Below, piece by piece: positions 16,874-26,283 of a stretch of 64,000 bases of DNA. The stretch covers positions 248,001 to 312,000 of the forward strand of contig NZ_JOAG01000003.1 in the NCBI RefSeq assembly GCF_000725485.1, written 5' to 3'. A program made the position numbers and the translations under genes. Position 1 is the first letter of the stretch; the number at the start of each line of letters is the position of its first letter. The DNA is from Nonomuraea candida. GTDB taxonomy: Bacteria; Actinomycetota; Actinomycetes; Streptosporangiales; Streptosporangiaceae. The notes under the pieces were generated by a model that saw nothing but the letters and a program-made list of their open reading frames with translations, searched no databases and was not told where the DNA came from.

Positions 16874-19296
16874 CGGGCCATCACCGGCTTGATCTGGCCG
16901 CGCTCGCTGGCGAACACGATCGACGGGTCGGGCGTGCCGGGGGCGTTGACGAAGCTGACGAACCTGCTCAGCTTCTCCGGGTCGTCCAGGGTGGCGGCCC
17001 ATTCGTCGGCGTACGTGGCGATGTGGTGCTCCATCTGCGCGTCCAGGTCGGCGCAGATGCCCAGGGAATCTTCCATGATCACCTCGCGGAGGTAGTCGAG
17101 CCCGCCGTCCAGCGACTCGAGCCAGGCGGCGGTGCGCTGGAGCCGGTCGGCCGTGCGGATGTAGAACATCAGGAACCTGTCGATGGTCCTGATCAGCTCC
17201 TCCGAGCTCAGGTCGGTGGCCAGCAGGTCGGCGTGACGGGGCTTGAAGCCGCCGTTGCCGCCGACGTACAGGTTCCAGCCCTGCTCGGTGGCGATGATGC
17301 CGAAGTCCTTCGACCGGGCCTCCGCGCACTCGCGGGCGCAGCCGGAGACGGCCGACTTGAGCTTGTGCGGCGAGCGCAGGCCGCGGTAGCGCAGCTCCAG
17401 CGCGATGGCCATGCCGACGGAGTCCTGCACGCCGTAGCGGCACCAGGTGGAGCCGACGCAGGACTTGACCGTGCGCAGGGCCTTGCCGTACGCGTGACCC
17501 GACTCGAACCCGGCGTCCACCAGCCGCCGCCAGATCTCCGGAAGCTGGTCGACGGTGGCCCCGAACAGGTCGATGCGCTGCCCACCGGTGATCTTCGTGT
17601 AGAGGCCGAAGTCGCGGGCCACCTCGCCGATCACGATCAGCTTGTCCGGCGTGATCTCGCCGCCGGGGATGCGCGGGACGACCGAGTACGTGCCGTTCTT
17701 CTGCATGTTGGCCAGGAACTTGTCGTTGGTGTCCTGGAGGGTGGCCCGCTCGCCCTCCAGCACGTGCCCGTTGTGCAGCGAGGCCAGGATCGAGGCCACG
17801 GCCGGCTTGCAGATGTCGCAGCCCCGGCCCGTCCCGTGCCGGGTGATGAGCTCGGAGAACGTCGTGATGCCGCGCACCCGTACGATGTCGAACAGCTCGG
17901 CCCGCGAGTACGTGAAGTGCTCGCACAACGCCTTGCTGACCTCGACGCCCGACTTCTCCAGCAGCTGCTTGAGCAGCGGCACGCAGCTCCCGCAGGTCGT
18001 GCCGGCCCGCGTGCACGACTTGAGCCCCGGCACGTCGGTGACGCCCTTGTCGGCGATGGCGGTGCGGACGTCGCCCGCGCACACGTTGTTGCAGGAGCAG
18101 ACCTGCGCCTCGTCGGGCAGGTCGAGGTTCGCGCCGGCCCCGCTGAACAGCAGGTCCGACGGCGAGGCCGGCAGCTCCTTGCCCACGAACGGCCGCAGCT
18201 GCGTGTACGGCGAGGCGTCGCCCACGCAGATGCCCCCGAGCAGCGTCCGCGCGTCGTCGCTGATGAACAGCTTCTTGTAGACGCCGCCCACCGGGTCCAT
18301 GTAGGTGACGTCCAGCGCCCCCTCCATCGCCCCGAACTGCGCCACCTCCACGCCCAGCAGCTTGAGCTTGGTGGACAGGTCGGCTCCGTCGAACGTCGCC
18401 GAGCCGCCCATGATCCGGTCGGCGGCGACCTCGGCCATCGTGTTGCAGGGCGCGACGAGCCCGTAGACCATGCCGCCGGCCAGGGCGCACTCGCCCACGG
18501 CGTAGATCGCGGGGTCGGAGGTGCGCATGCCGGCGTCCACCACGATGCCGCCCCGGGGGCCCACCTCCAGCCCGGCGGCCCTGGCCAGCTCGTCGCGGGG
18601 CCTGATGCCGGCCGAGAAGACGACGACCTGCGCGTCCAGCACGGCGCCGTCCGGCTTGCGCAGCCCGGTCACCTGCTCGCCGTCGTGCACGATCTCCTGC
18701 ACGCCGGCGCCGGCGTGCACGGCCAGCCCGAGCCCCTCGATGTGCGACTTCAGCACCGAGCCGCCGCCCTCGTCCACCTGGCGCGGCATCAGCCAGGGGC
18801 TCATCTCGACGATGTGCGTCTTGAGGCCCAGCGCGCGCAGCGCGTCGGCGGCCTCCAGGCCGAGCAGGCCGCCGCCGACCACGACTCCCTCGGCGGCGTC
18901 CTTGGCGGCCGTCCTGATCGCGTCGAGGTCCTCGATGGTGCGGTAGACGAAGGCGTGCTCGGCGCCCGGGACCGGGGGCACGAACGGCGCGGAGCCGGTG
19001 GCCAGCACGAGCACGTCGTAGGGCTCGGCGCCACCGTCGGCCAGCGTGACCTGCCTGGTCTCCCGGTCGATGCCGGTGACGCGGGTGTTCAGCCTGGTGA
19101 CGATCCCGGCGGGCACCTCGTAGGTGAGGTCCTCGGCGCTGGTGCCGGACAGGTAGGAGGTCAGGTGCACCCGGTCGTAGGCCGGGCGCGGCTCCTCCCC
19201 GATCACGGTCACGGTGCCGCCGAAGCCCTTGTCCGTGAGGGTCTCCACGAGCCGGTGAGCCGTCGGGCCGTACCCCACGACGACGATCCTGTTCAT
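16870..19296 (-). CDS. nirB: Nitrite reductase (NADH) large subunit
   Basis: The product is 808 residues. The N-terminal FAD/NAD module begins VVVGYGPTAHRLVETL and contains VVVGGGLLGLEAADALRALG. A Bfd-like [2Fe-2S] domain follows with CSCNNVC and CTRAGTTCGSC near residues 415-455. The C-terminal sulfite/nitrite reductase half has CVGSTWCRYG and SGCARECAEA, the Cys set for the [4Fe-4S]-siroheme centre. It reduces nitrite to ammonium with NADH. It overlaps the upstream flavoprotein gene by four bases (19293-19296) and nirD by four, indicating coupled translation. Confidence 0.96.
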   Translation of the reverse strand: MNRIVVVGYGPTAHRLVETLTDKGFGGTVTVIGEEPRPAYDRVHLTSYLSGTSAEDLTYEVPAGIVTRLNTRVTGIDRETRQVTLADGGAEPYDVLVLATGSAPFVPPVPGAEHAFVYRTIEDLDAIRTAAKDAAEGVVVGGGLLGLEAADALRALGLKTHIVEMSPWLMPRQVDEGGGSVLKSHIEGLGLAVHAGAGVQEIVHDGEQVTGLRKPDGAVLDAQVVVFSAGIRPRDELARAAGLEVGPRGGIVVDAGMRTSDPAIYAVGECALAGGMVYGLVAPCNTMAEVAADRIMGGSATFDGADLSTKLKLLGVEVAQFGAMEGALDVTYMDPVGGVYKKLFISDDARTLLGGICVGDASPYTQLRPFVGKELPASPSDLLFSGAGANLDLPDEAQVCSCNNVCAGDVRTAIADKGVTDVPGLKSCTRAGTTCGSCVPLLKQLLEKSGVEVSKALCEHFTYSRAELFDIVRVRGITTFSELITRHGTGRGCDICKPAVASILASLHNGHVLEGERATLQDTNDKFLANMQKNGTYSVVPRIPGGEITPDKLIVIGEVARDFGLYTKITGGQRIDLFGATVDQLPEIWRRLVDAGFESGHAYGKALRTVKSCVGSTWCRYGVQDSVGMAIALELRYRGLRSPHKLKSAVSGCARECAEARSKDFGIIATEQGWNLYVGGNGGFKPRHADLLATDLSSEELIRTIDRFLMFYIRTADRLQRTAAWLESLDGGLDYLREVIMEDSLGICADLDAQMEHHIATYADEWAATLDDPEKLSRFVSFVNAPGTPDPSIVFASERGQIKPVMAR

Positions 19297-20687
19297 ACCG
19301 AAACCCCTTCCTGCTCACAAAGCCAGCCGACGATGCCTTCCACGGCGTCGCGGCAGGTGCCGCATCCCGTCGTGGCCCTGGTGGCGCTCGCCACCGCGGC
19401 CACGTCCCTGGCCCCGGCCTCCCAGCACGCCCTGATCTGGCCCTTGGTCACGTTGTTGCACTGGCAGACCTTGGCCGCGTCGGGCATCAGCGTCGGGCTG
19501 TCGGCCACGGGCGCCGAGGCGAGCCCGGGGAAGAGCAGCCCGGCGCGGTCGCCGGGCACCGGCCCGCCGCGGTCGAAGAGCTGGGTGAGCGTGCCGACGG
19601 CGTCGCTCTCGCCCAGCAGGATCGCGCCCACCAGGCGGCCGTCCCGGATGACGAGCTTGCGGTAGGTGCCGCGGGCCCGGTGGCTGAAGCGGACCACCTC
19701 GGCGTGCTCCTCGCCGAGCTGGGTCTCGCCCATGGCGGCCAGCTCGACGCTCTTGGCCTTGAGCCGGGTGACCAGGCGGGAGCCGCGGTAGAGGGCCTTG
19801 CCGCCGGTGATGACGTCGGCGGCCACGGCGGCCTGCTCCCAGGCGGGCGCGACCAGGCCGTAGACGGTGCCGTCGTGCTCGGCGCACTCGCCGATGGCGA
19901 AGACGGACGGGTCGTCGGTGCGCAGCTCGTCGTCCACGACGACGCCGCGCCGCACCTCCAGGCCCGCCTCGGCGGCCAGGCCGGTGACGGGGCGCACGCC
20001 GCAGGCCAGGACGACGAGGTCGCCCTCGACGAGCTCGCCGTCGTCGAGGCGGACGCCGTGCTCCTCGACGCCGGAGGCGGAGACGCCGGTGCGGATGTCG
20101 ACGCCGAGCCCGGCCAGCGTCTCTCCCAGGACGAGACCGGCCTCGACGTCGAGCTGGCGCTCCATGAGGTGGCCCGCCAGGTGCAGCAGGGTGACCGGGA
20201 GGCCGCGCCCGGCCAGGCCGCGGGCGGCCTCGATGCCGAGCAGGCCGCCGCCGACGACCACGGCCCGCCCGGCGCTCTCGGCGCGGGCGAGGATGCGCTC
20301 GCAGTCGTCGAGGGTGCGGAACGGGATGGCCCGCTCGACGCCGGGGATCGGCGGCACGATGGCGTGGCTGCCGGTGGCCAGCACGAGCAGGTCGTACGGC
20401 TCGCGCCGGCCGCTCTCGGTGACGACGTGCCGGGTGTCCCTGTCGATGTGCGCGACCGCGTCGCCGAAGGCGGCCTCCACGTGGTGGGAGTCGTACCAGG
20501 TGGGGTCGAGCAGCCGGACCTGTTCGGGGCGGGAGCTGCCGGCGAGCACGTTCGACAGCAGCACCCGGTTGTAGGGGTGGCGCGTCTCCGCGCCGAAAAC
20601 GGTGATCTTCATGTGCGGGTCGCGGGTGCGCACCTCGCTCACGAGCCGCGACCCGGCCATCCCGTTGCCCACGACGACGAGCCTCAT
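19293..20687 (-). CDS. Assimilatory nitrate reductase electron-transfer flavoprotein (NirB-like N-terminal module)
   Basis: The product is 464 residues from ATG 20687. It has two dinucleotide folds (VVVGNGMAGSRLVSEV and VVVGGGLLGIEAARGLAG) and a C-terminal Bfd-like [2Fe-2S] domain with CQCNNVTKGQ and TTGCGTC. It lacks the siroheme domain of NirB. This arrangement is that of the small NADH-dependent subunit that feeds electrons to actinobacterial and Bacillus-type assimilatory nitrate reductases. Placement between the molybdenum subunit and nirB, with four-base overlaps on both sides, supports that role. Confidence 0.9.
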   Translation of the reverse strand: MRLVVVGNGMAGSRLVSEVRTRDPHMKITVFGAETRHPYNRVLLSNVLAGSSRPEQVRLLDPTWYDSHHVEAAFGDAVAHIDRDTRHVVTESGRREPYDLLVLATGSHAIVPPIPGVERAIPFRTLDDCERILARAESAGRAVVVGGGLLGIEAARGLAGRGLPVTLLHLAGHLMERQLDVEAGLVLGETLAGLGVDIRTGVSASGVEEHGVRLDDGELVEGDLVVLACGVRPVTGLAAEAGLEVRRGVVVDDELRTDDPSVFAIGECAEHDGTVYGLVAPAWEQAAVAADVITGGKALYRGSRLVTRLKAKSVELAAMGETQLGEEHAEVVRFSHRARGTYRKLVIRDGRLVGAILLGESDAVGTLTQLFDRGGPVPGDRAGLLFPGLASAPVADSPTLMPDAAKVCQCNNVTKGQIRACWEAGARDVAAVASATRATTGCGTCRDAVEGIVGWLCEQEGVSV

Positions 20688-22714
20688 GAGTCCCTCTCCA
20701 CCCTGACAGCGCAGACCTTGAACTCCGGCATCCTCGACGTCGGGTCGAGTGCCGGGTTGGTGAGCCGGTTGGCGCCCTCCCAGTGGAAGGGCATGAACAC
20801 GGTGTCGCGCCTGATGGCGTCGCTGATCCTGGCGACGGCCTTGGCCTCGCCTCTCCTGCTGCTGACGCGCACGACGTCCCCGGCGGTGATGTCGAGCTGC
20901 TCGGCCAGATCCGGGTGCAGCTCGACGTACGGCTCGGGGGCGGCCTGGACGAGCGGCGCGATCCTGCGGGTCTGGGCGCCGCTCTGGTAGTGGGCGAGCA
21001 CCCGGCCGGTGCTCAGGTAGACGGGGTAGTCCTCGTCCACCTCCTCGGCGGCCGGCCGGTGCTGGACGGGGACGAACCTGGCGCGGCCGTCGGGGTGGGC
21101 GAACCGGTCGAGGAACGGCCGGGGCGTGCCCGGGTGCTCGGGGGAAGGGCAGGGCCAGAAGACGCCGGTCTCGTTCGCGATGCGCTCGTAGGTGATGCCG
21201 GAGTAGTCGGCGGGGCCGCCGGCGCTGGCGCGGCGCAGCTCGTCGAAGACCCTGGCGGGCTCGGTCTCGAAGGTGTGACCCAGGCGCCGGGCCAGGGCGG
21301 CCAGGACGTCGAGGTCGCTCCTGACGCCTTCGGGCGGCGTGACGGCGCGGCGGCGGAGCAGGACGCGGCCTTCGAGGTTCGTCATGGTGCCGCTCTCCTC
21401 GGCCCACTGGGTGACGGGGAAGACCACGTCGGCCAGGGCGGCGGTCTCGGACATCACGAAGTCGCAGACCACGAGCAGGTCGAGGCCGCCGATCCGGCCG
21501 GCGACGTGCTCGGCGGCGGGGGCGGAGATGACCGGGTTGGAGCCGAACAGCAGCAGCGCCTTCGGCCCTTCGGGGGTGCCGAGGGCGTCCAGCAGCTCGT
21601 ACGCCGACCGCCCCGGCCCCGGGAGGTCCTCGGCGGGGATGCCCCAGACGCGCGCCACGTGCTCGCGGGCGGCCGGGTCGTCGATCTTGCGGTAGCCGGG
21701 GAGCTGGTCGGCCTTCTGGCCGTGCTCCCGGCCGCCCTGCCCGTTGCCCTGCCCGGTCACGCAGCCGTACCCGGAGCCCTCCCTGCCGGGCAGCCCGAGC
21801 GCCAGGGCGAGGTTGATGAACGCGGTGACCGTGTCGGTGCCCTTGGCGTGCTGCTCGGCGCCGCGCCCGGTCAGGATGTAGGCCCGCTCCACGGCGGCCA
21901 TGGCCCTGACGGCCTGCCGCATGTGGTGGACGGGCACCCCCGTGACGCGCTCGACCCGCTCGGGCCACCAGGCCGACAACGAGGTGCGGACCTCGTCGAA
22001 GCCGGTGGTGCGGGCGGCGACGTACTCCTCGTCGACCAGGCCGTCGGCGATGGCCAGGTGCAGCAGCCCGAGCGCGAGGGCCAGGTCGGTGCCGGGCGTG
22101 GGCTGCAGGTGCAGCCAGGCCAGCTTGGCGGTCTGGGTGCGGCGCGGGTCGATGACGATCAGGCGCGGCCCGTCCAGATGGCGCACGAACGGCGGCATCG
22201 TCTCGGCGACGTTGCCGCCGGCGATCATGACGACGCCGGCGTCGTCGAGGTCGGTGATGGGGAAGGGCATGCCCCGGTCCAGGCCGAACGCCCTGATGGA
22301 GGCGGCGGCGGCCGAGGACATGCAGAAGCGGCCGTTGTAGTCGATCTGGCTGGTGCCGAGGGCGACCCGGGCGAACTTGCCCAGCGTGTACGCCTTCTCG
22401 TTGGTCAGCCCACCCCCGCCGAACACGGCCACGGCGTCGGGGCCGTGCTCGGCGCGGATGGCGGACAACCGGTACGCCACGTAGTCCAGTGCGACGTCCC
22501 ACTCCACGGGCTCGCCGTGCAGGAGGGGGGCGGTCAGCCGCTCGCCGTTGGTGAGCAGCTCACCGGCGGTCCACCCCTTCTGGCACAGCGCGCCCGAGGC
22601 GTTGGCCGGGATGTCGGTCCTGGGGCTGATGGCCAGCTCGGGCCCGATCTCCATGCCGCACTGCAGGGCGCAGTACGGGCAGTGCGTCTTCGTCGTCACG
22701 TCAGATCCGGGCAT
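20684..22714 (-). CDS. Assimilatory nitrate reductase, molybdopterin catalytic subunit
   Basis: The product is 676 residues. The N-terminal CPYCALQCG plus the later CQKG give the Cys ligands of one [4Fe-4S] cluster. The molybdopterin-guanine-dinucleotide region includes YNGRFCMSSAAAA, where the Cys may be the Mo ligand, and TGRGAEQHAKGTD. The C-terminal beta barrel has YLSTGRVLAHYQSG and VRVSSRRGEA. No Tat signal is visible, so it acts in the cytoplasm, reducing nitrate to nitrite. Its start overlaps narK by 14 bases. Confidence 0.93.
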   Translation of the reverse strand: MPGSDVTTKTHCPYCALQCGMEIGPELAISPRTDIPANASGALCQKGWTAGELLTNGERLTAPLLHGEPVEWDVALDYVAYRLSAIRAEHGPDAVAVFGGGGLTNEKAYTLGKFARVALGTSQIDYNGRFCMSSAAAASIRAFGLDRGMPFPITDLDDAGVVMIAGGNVAETMPPFVRHLDGPRLIVIDPRRTQTAKLAWLHLQPTPGTDLALALGLLHLAIADGLVDEEYVAARTTGFDEVRTSLSAWWPERVERVTGVPVHHMRQAVRAMAAVERAYILTGRGAEQHAKGTDTVTAFINLALALGLPGREGSGYGCVTGQGNGQGGREHGQKADQLPGYRKIDDPAAREHVARVWGIPAEDLPGPGRSAYELLDALGTPEGPKALLLFGSNPVISAPAAEHVAGRIGGLDLLVVCDFVMSETAALADVVFPVTQWAEESGTMTNLEGRVLLRRRAVTPPEGVRSDLDVLAALARRLGHTFETEPARVFDELRRASAGGPADYSGITYERIANETGVFWPCPSPEHPGTPRPFLDRFAHPDGRARFVPVQHRPAAEEVDEDYPVYLSTGRVLAHYQSGAQTRRIAPLVQAAPEPYVELHPDLAEQLDITAGDVVRVSSRRGEAKAVARISDAIRRDTVFMPFHWEGANRLTNPALDPTSRMPEFKVCAVRVERDS

Positions 22715-24014
22715 AGGCGAGGCTCCCGACGACCTTGACGCCCACCGTCCTGGTGTAGCACCACCAGGTCAGGGCGAAGCAGGACACGTAGAACACCCCG
22801 AAGGCGAGGAAGGCCGGGGCGGGGGTGCCGGCGGCGGCGAAGGCCATGCCGAACGCCCGGTTGATGAGGAACCCGCCGAGCGCGCCGACCGCCGAGATGA
22901 TGCCGATGGCGGCGGAGGCCTGGCGCTTGCCGTACAGCAGGGTCTCCTCGCTCTCGTCGCCGCGCTCGGCGATGGCCTTGGCCTGGAAGATGGCCGGGAT
23001 CATCCGGTAGGTGGAGCCGTTGCCGATGCCGGCGGTGAGGAAGAGCAGCTGGAAGGCGAGGAAGAACAGCCAGAAGTCGCCGGAGGCGCCGGCCAGCCAG
23101 ACCAGCAGCACGCCGCCGCCCATGCCGGCGAAGTTCCACAGCGTGACGGGCGCGCCGCCGAGCCGGTCGGCCAGCCAGCCGCCGACGGGCCTGATCAGGG
23201 AGCCGACGAGCGGCCCGGCGAAGGCGACGGCGGCGTAGGGGGCGTCGGGGAAGAGGCTCTGGCTCAGCAGGGGGAAGGCGGTGGAGTAGCCGATGAACGA
23301 GCCGAAGGTGCCGATGTAGAGGAAGGACATGATCCAGGTCTGGGCCTTGCCCGCCACCGCGAGCTGCGCGCGCGGGTTCGCCTTGGCGCTGGTCAGGTTG
23401 TCCATGAAGAACCAGGCGCAGCCGGCGGCCACGACGATGAACGGGATCCAGAACCAGCCGGCGGCGGCCAGCCCGAGCGAGCCGATGACCAGCGGCATGA
23501 CGAGCTGCACGGAGCTGACGCCGATGTTGCCGCCGGCGGCGTTGAGCCCCAGGGCGACGCCCTGCTTGGCGCGCGGGTAGAAGTAGGTGATGTTGGCCAT
23601 GCTGGAGGCGAAGTTCCCGCCGCCGAAGCCGGCCAGCGCCGCGATCACCAGGAAGAGCCAGTAGGGGGTGTCCGGGTCGTTCACCGCCACGCCCAGCAAC
23701 ACGGCGGGGATGAGCAGCAGGAACGCGCTGACCACGGTGAAGTTGCGGCCGCCGAACCTGGCAGGGCCGAACGTGTAGGGCACCCGCAACACGGAGCCGA
23801 TCAGGTTCGGCAGGGCGACCAGCCAGAAGAGCTGGTCGGTGGAGAACTCGTACGAGCCCATGCGGGTGGCGACGATGCTCCACAAGGTCCACACCGTGAA
23901 GCCGAGGTGCTCGGCGACGATCGAGAAGATCAGGTTGCGCCGTGCCACCCGCTTGCCTGACCTCTCCCAGAAGGTGGGGTCATCGGGGTGCCACTCGGCG
24001 ATCCAGCGCGCCAT
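22701..24014 (-). CDS. narK: Nitrate/nitrite transporter (MFS, NarK family)
   Basis: The product is 437 residues with about twelve hydrophobic helices. Family motifs include ALAGFGGGNFASSMANITYFYP, a nitrate-signature Gly-rich helix, and the second signature near AAGGNIGVSSVQ. RLGGAPVTLWNFAG is a typical inter-helix loop. An N-terminal extension of about 40 residues (IAEWHPDDPTFWERSG) is typical of actinobacterial NarK. GGAGAGG lies just before the ATG. It is the first gene of the nitrate operon and is preceded by a candidate GlnR box. Confidence 0.94.
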   Translation of the reverse strand: MARWIAEWHPDDPTFWERSGKRVARRNLIFSIVAEHLGFTVWTLWSIVATRMGSYEFSTDQLFWLVALPNLIGSVLRVPYTFGPARFGGRNFTVVSAFLLLIPAVLLGVAVNDPDTPYWLFLVIAALAGFGGGNFASSMANITYFYPRAKQGVALGLNAAGGNIGVSSVQLVMPLVIGSLGLAAAGWFWIPFIVVAAGCAWFFMDNLTSAKANPRAQLAVAGKAQTWIMSFLYIGTFGSFIGYSTAFPLLSQSLFPDAPYAAVAFAGPLVGSLIRPVGGWLADRLGGAPVTLWNFAGMGGGVLLVWLAGASGDFWLFFLAFQLLFLTAGIGNGSTYRMIPAIFQAKAIAERGDESEETLLYGKRQASAAIGIISAVGALGGFLINRAFGMAFAAAGTPAPAFLAFGVFYVSCFALTWWCYTRTVGVKVVGSLAYARI

Positions 24015-24107
24015 CGACCTCTCCTACGCTCGGCGTCCGGGGATCTCCAAGGTAGGAAGGGCTCGTTACGCACGATGACCGTCCGTGGCGGTGCGTTCGT
24101 TACGGGT

Positions 24108-24123
24108 GATTCACCTCGGTAAC
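24108..24123 (-). promoter_or_regulatory. Candidate GlnR box upstream of narK
   Basis: Read on the minus strand, GTTAC, 6 bases, then GAATC matches the actinobacterial GlnR pattern gTnAC-n6-GaAAC at nine of ten defined positions. It lies about 95 bases upstream of the narK start. GlnR activates nitrate assimilation in several actinobacteria. The site is inferred from sequence only. Confidence 0.4.
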
Positions 24124-24215
24124 AAGACCCGCACAAGCGTCACGCCGGAAACATGCCGGTAATGATCGGTTATCAGGTTCTTCCTGGGGTAACAGCTCCA
24201 GACAAGGGGGGAATC

Positions 24216-24506
24216 ATGATCAAAAAGCTGCACCAGATGGGCGTGAAGTCGGGCCACATGTACACCGCCGGCCTCGCCTCGATCGGCCTGGCCTTCGCGA
24301 GCTGGATGCTGTCGAAGAAGGCCGAGTCGGCCGGGCTGGACCGGGCCGACCGGTGGGGCATCTTCGTCGGGGAGTGGGCGCCCACGTTCTTCGCGATGGG
24401 CATCGCGCTTCGCATGGAGGAGACCCACCGCGAGATCGAAGAGCCGGGCACGAGCATGTTCGACCAGTCGGAGAGCACGCGCTCCCGGTCGCACGCGGGC
24501 GTCTGA
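24216..24506 (+). CDS. Small membrane-associated protein of unknown function
   Basis: The product is 96 residues. The ATG at 24216 is preferred over an upstream ATG because AAGGGGGGAA lies immediately before it. There are two short hydrophobic stretches (AGLASIGLAFASWML and FVGEWAPTFFAMGIAL) with a basic N-terminus and an acidic, Ser-rich tail. This fits a small inner-membrane protein with two helices. It is divergent from the narK operon, and the promoter region between them is shared. No family is recognised and no link to nitrate metabolism is visible in the protein itself. Confidence 0.65.
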   Translation: MIKKLHQMGVKSGHMYTAGLASIGLAFASWMLSKKAESAGLDRADRWGIFVGEWAPTFFAMGIALRMEETHREIEEPGTSMFDQSESTRSRSHAGV

Positions 24507-24578
24507 CCGCAGATGTCACGCAGGTCACGTCACGGAGCGTGACCTGCGTGGCATGCGTGGAGGATTCCGTCGGGGGTC

Positions 24579-25055
24579 TCAGTCGCGCCGCTCGGCGAGG
24601 CGGCGCAGGGGCTCGTCGGTCAGCCGGTAGCGATACCAGTCGTCCTGGTTGACCGCGCCGAGCTTCTCGTAGAAGTCGATGGACGGCTGGTTCCAGGTGA
24701 GGACCGCCCACTCCAGCCGCTGGTAGCCGCGCTCGGCGCAGATCTCGGCCAGCTTGCGCATCAACGCGACGCCGTGGCCGCCGCCCCGGTGCTGCGGGCG
24801 GACGTACAGGTCCTCCATGTAGATGCCGTGCACGCCGCGCCAGGTGGAGTAGGTCAGGAACCACAGCGTGAAGCCCACCACCTCGCCGTCCTGCTCGGCC
24901 ATGTGCACGAAGGCGGCCGGGTTGTCGCCGAACAGGGTCTCGCGCAGCTGCTCCTCGGTCACGCGCACCTCGTGGGCGGCCTTCTCGTAGGTGGCGAGCT
25001 CTCGGATCATGCTGACGATCTCGGGCACGTCAGCGGGCGTTGCAGGACGAATCAT
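24579..25055 (-). CDS. GNAT family N-acetyltransferase
   Basis: The product is 158 residues. ATG 25055 is chosen because a TACCCT -10 box sits 7 bases before it. The GNAT fold is clear: MIRPATPADVPEIVSMIREL at the N-terminus, the acetyl-CoA motif around VRPQHRGGGHGVALMRKLAE near residues 100-120, and WNQPSIDFYEKLGA near the C-terminus. The overall sequence is close to the diamine or aminoglycoside-like acetyltransferases of the SSAT type (AFVHMAEQDGEVVGFTLWF). The substrate is probably a small amine. It is divergent from the aldo/keto reductase gene. Confidence 0.9.
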   Translation of the reverse strand: MIRPATPADVPEIVSMIRELATYEKAAHEVRVTEEQLRETLFGDNPAAFVHMAEQDGEVVGFTLWFLTYSTWRGVHGIYMEDLYVRPQHRGGGHGVALMRKLAEICAERGYQRLEWAVLTWNQPSIDFYEKLGAVNQDDWYRYRLTDEPLRRLAERRD

Positions 25056-25062
25056 GGGATCC

Positions 25063-25068
25063 AGGGTA
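25063..25068 (-). promoter_or_regulatory. -10 box of a leaderless promoter
   Basis: TACCCT on the minus strand lies 7 bases before the ATG at 25055 of the acetyltransferase gene. Confidence 0.5.
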
Positions 25069-25201
25069 CGGGTGGCGCGCCCTCGCTCATACGGGCGGCC
25101 GCCGGCGCTGAGGGGGACGCTGGGGAACCTGTTGCGCCGGGCGCCTTCCGGCATCCGGGAGACTGGTGCCGCTGAGGCACTCGTGGAGAAAGGTGACACC
25201 C

Positions 25202-26179
25202 ATGGAACAGCGCGCGTTGGGGCGTACCGGACGCCAGGTCGGGGTGATCGGGCTCGGCGCCTGGCAGCTCGGCGCCGACTGGGGCCAGGTGACGGAGGAC
25301 GACGCCGTCGCCACGCTGCGGGCGGCCGTCGACTCGGGCGTCACCTTCATCGACACCGCCGACGTGTACGGCGACGGGCGCAGCGAGCAGATCGTCGGCC
25401 GCTTCGCCAAGGACCGCCCCGGGCTCACCGTGGCCACCAAGATGGGCCGCCGGATGGAGCAGGTCCCGGCCAACTACGTGATGGCCAACTTCCGCACCTG
25501 GAACGAGCGTTCGCGCAGGAACCTCGGCGTGGACACCATCGACCTGGTCCAGCTGCACTGCCCGCCGACGCCCGTCTACTCGACCGACGCCGTCTACGAC
25601 GCGCTCGACACGCTGGTGTCGGAGAAGAAGATCGCGGCGTACGGCGTCAGCGTCGAGACGTGCGAGGAGGCGCTGACCGCCATCGCCCGGCCGGGGGTGG
25701 CGACCGTGCAGATCATCCTCAACGCGTTCCGGCTCAAGCCGCTGGAGCGGGTCCTGCCCGCCGCCCGCGCGGCCGGGGTCGGCATCATCGCCCGGGTCCC
25801 GCTGGCCAGCGGCCTGCTGTCGGGCAAGTACGACGAGCACACGACGTTCTCCCCCGACGACCACCGCGCCTACAACCGGCATGGGGAGGCGTTCGACGTC
25901 GGGGAGACCTTCTCGGGCGTCGACTTCGGCACCGGCCTGGAGGCCGTGCGCCGCCTGGCGCCGCTGGTGCCCGAGGGCGTCACGATGGCCCAGTTCGCGC
26001 TGCGCTGGGTGCTCGACCAGGAGGGCGTCTCGGTGGTGATCCCCGGCGCCCGCAACCCGGCCCAGGCCACGGGCAACGCGGCGGCCGCCGGCGTGCCGCC
26101 GCTCGACGCCGCCACGCTGGCGGCGGTGCGCGACGTCTACGACGACCTCATCCGCCCGCAGGTGCACCACCGCTGGTGA
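25202..26179 (+). CDS. Aldo/keto reductase
   Basis: The product is 325 residues from ATG 25202 with GGAGAAAGG about 10 bases upstream. It is a TIM-barrel NADPH-dependent oxidoreductase. GVTFIDTADVYGDGRSE contains the catalytic Asp and Tyr; VATKMGRR is the Lys strand and LVQLHCPP supplies the active-site His. VIPGARNPAQATGNAAA near the C-terminus is the phosphate-binding loop of the cofactor site. Substrates are carbonyl compounds and cannot be specified. A strong hairpin follows at 26214. Confidence 0.93.
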   Translation: MEQRALGRTGRQVGVIGLGAWQLGADWGQVTEDDAVATLRAAVDSGVTFIDTADVYGDGRSEQIVGRFAKDRPGLTVATKMGRRMEQVPANYVMANFRTWNERSRRNLGVDTIDLVQLHCPPTPVYSTDAVYDALDTLVSEKKIAAYGVSVETCEEALTAIARPGVATVQIILNAFRLKPLERVLPAARAAGVGIIARVPLASGLLSGKYDEHTTFSPDDHRAYNRHGEAFDVGETFSGVDFGTGLEAVRRLAPLVPEGVTMAQFALRWVLDQEGVSVVIPGARNPAQATGNAAAAGVPPLDAATLAAVRDVYDDLIRPQVHHRW

Positions 26180-26213
26180 CCGCGGCGGATTTGCCCGGGC
26201 GCGGAAACGCGGC

Positions 26214-26243
26214 GGCCCCCCGGTCTACCCAAGCCGGGGGGCC
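26214..26243. terminator. Strong hairpin between convergent units
   Basis: GGCCCCCCGG pairs perfectly with CCGGGGGGCC across a 10-base loop. It sits 34 bases after the aldo/keto reductase stop and just beyond the 3' side of the second Y-RNA-like gene, so it can stop both strands. Confidence 0.7.
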
Positions 26244-26283
26244 TGAACGACGACCGCCATATCTGAGCGCCGGCGGCGTTTAA

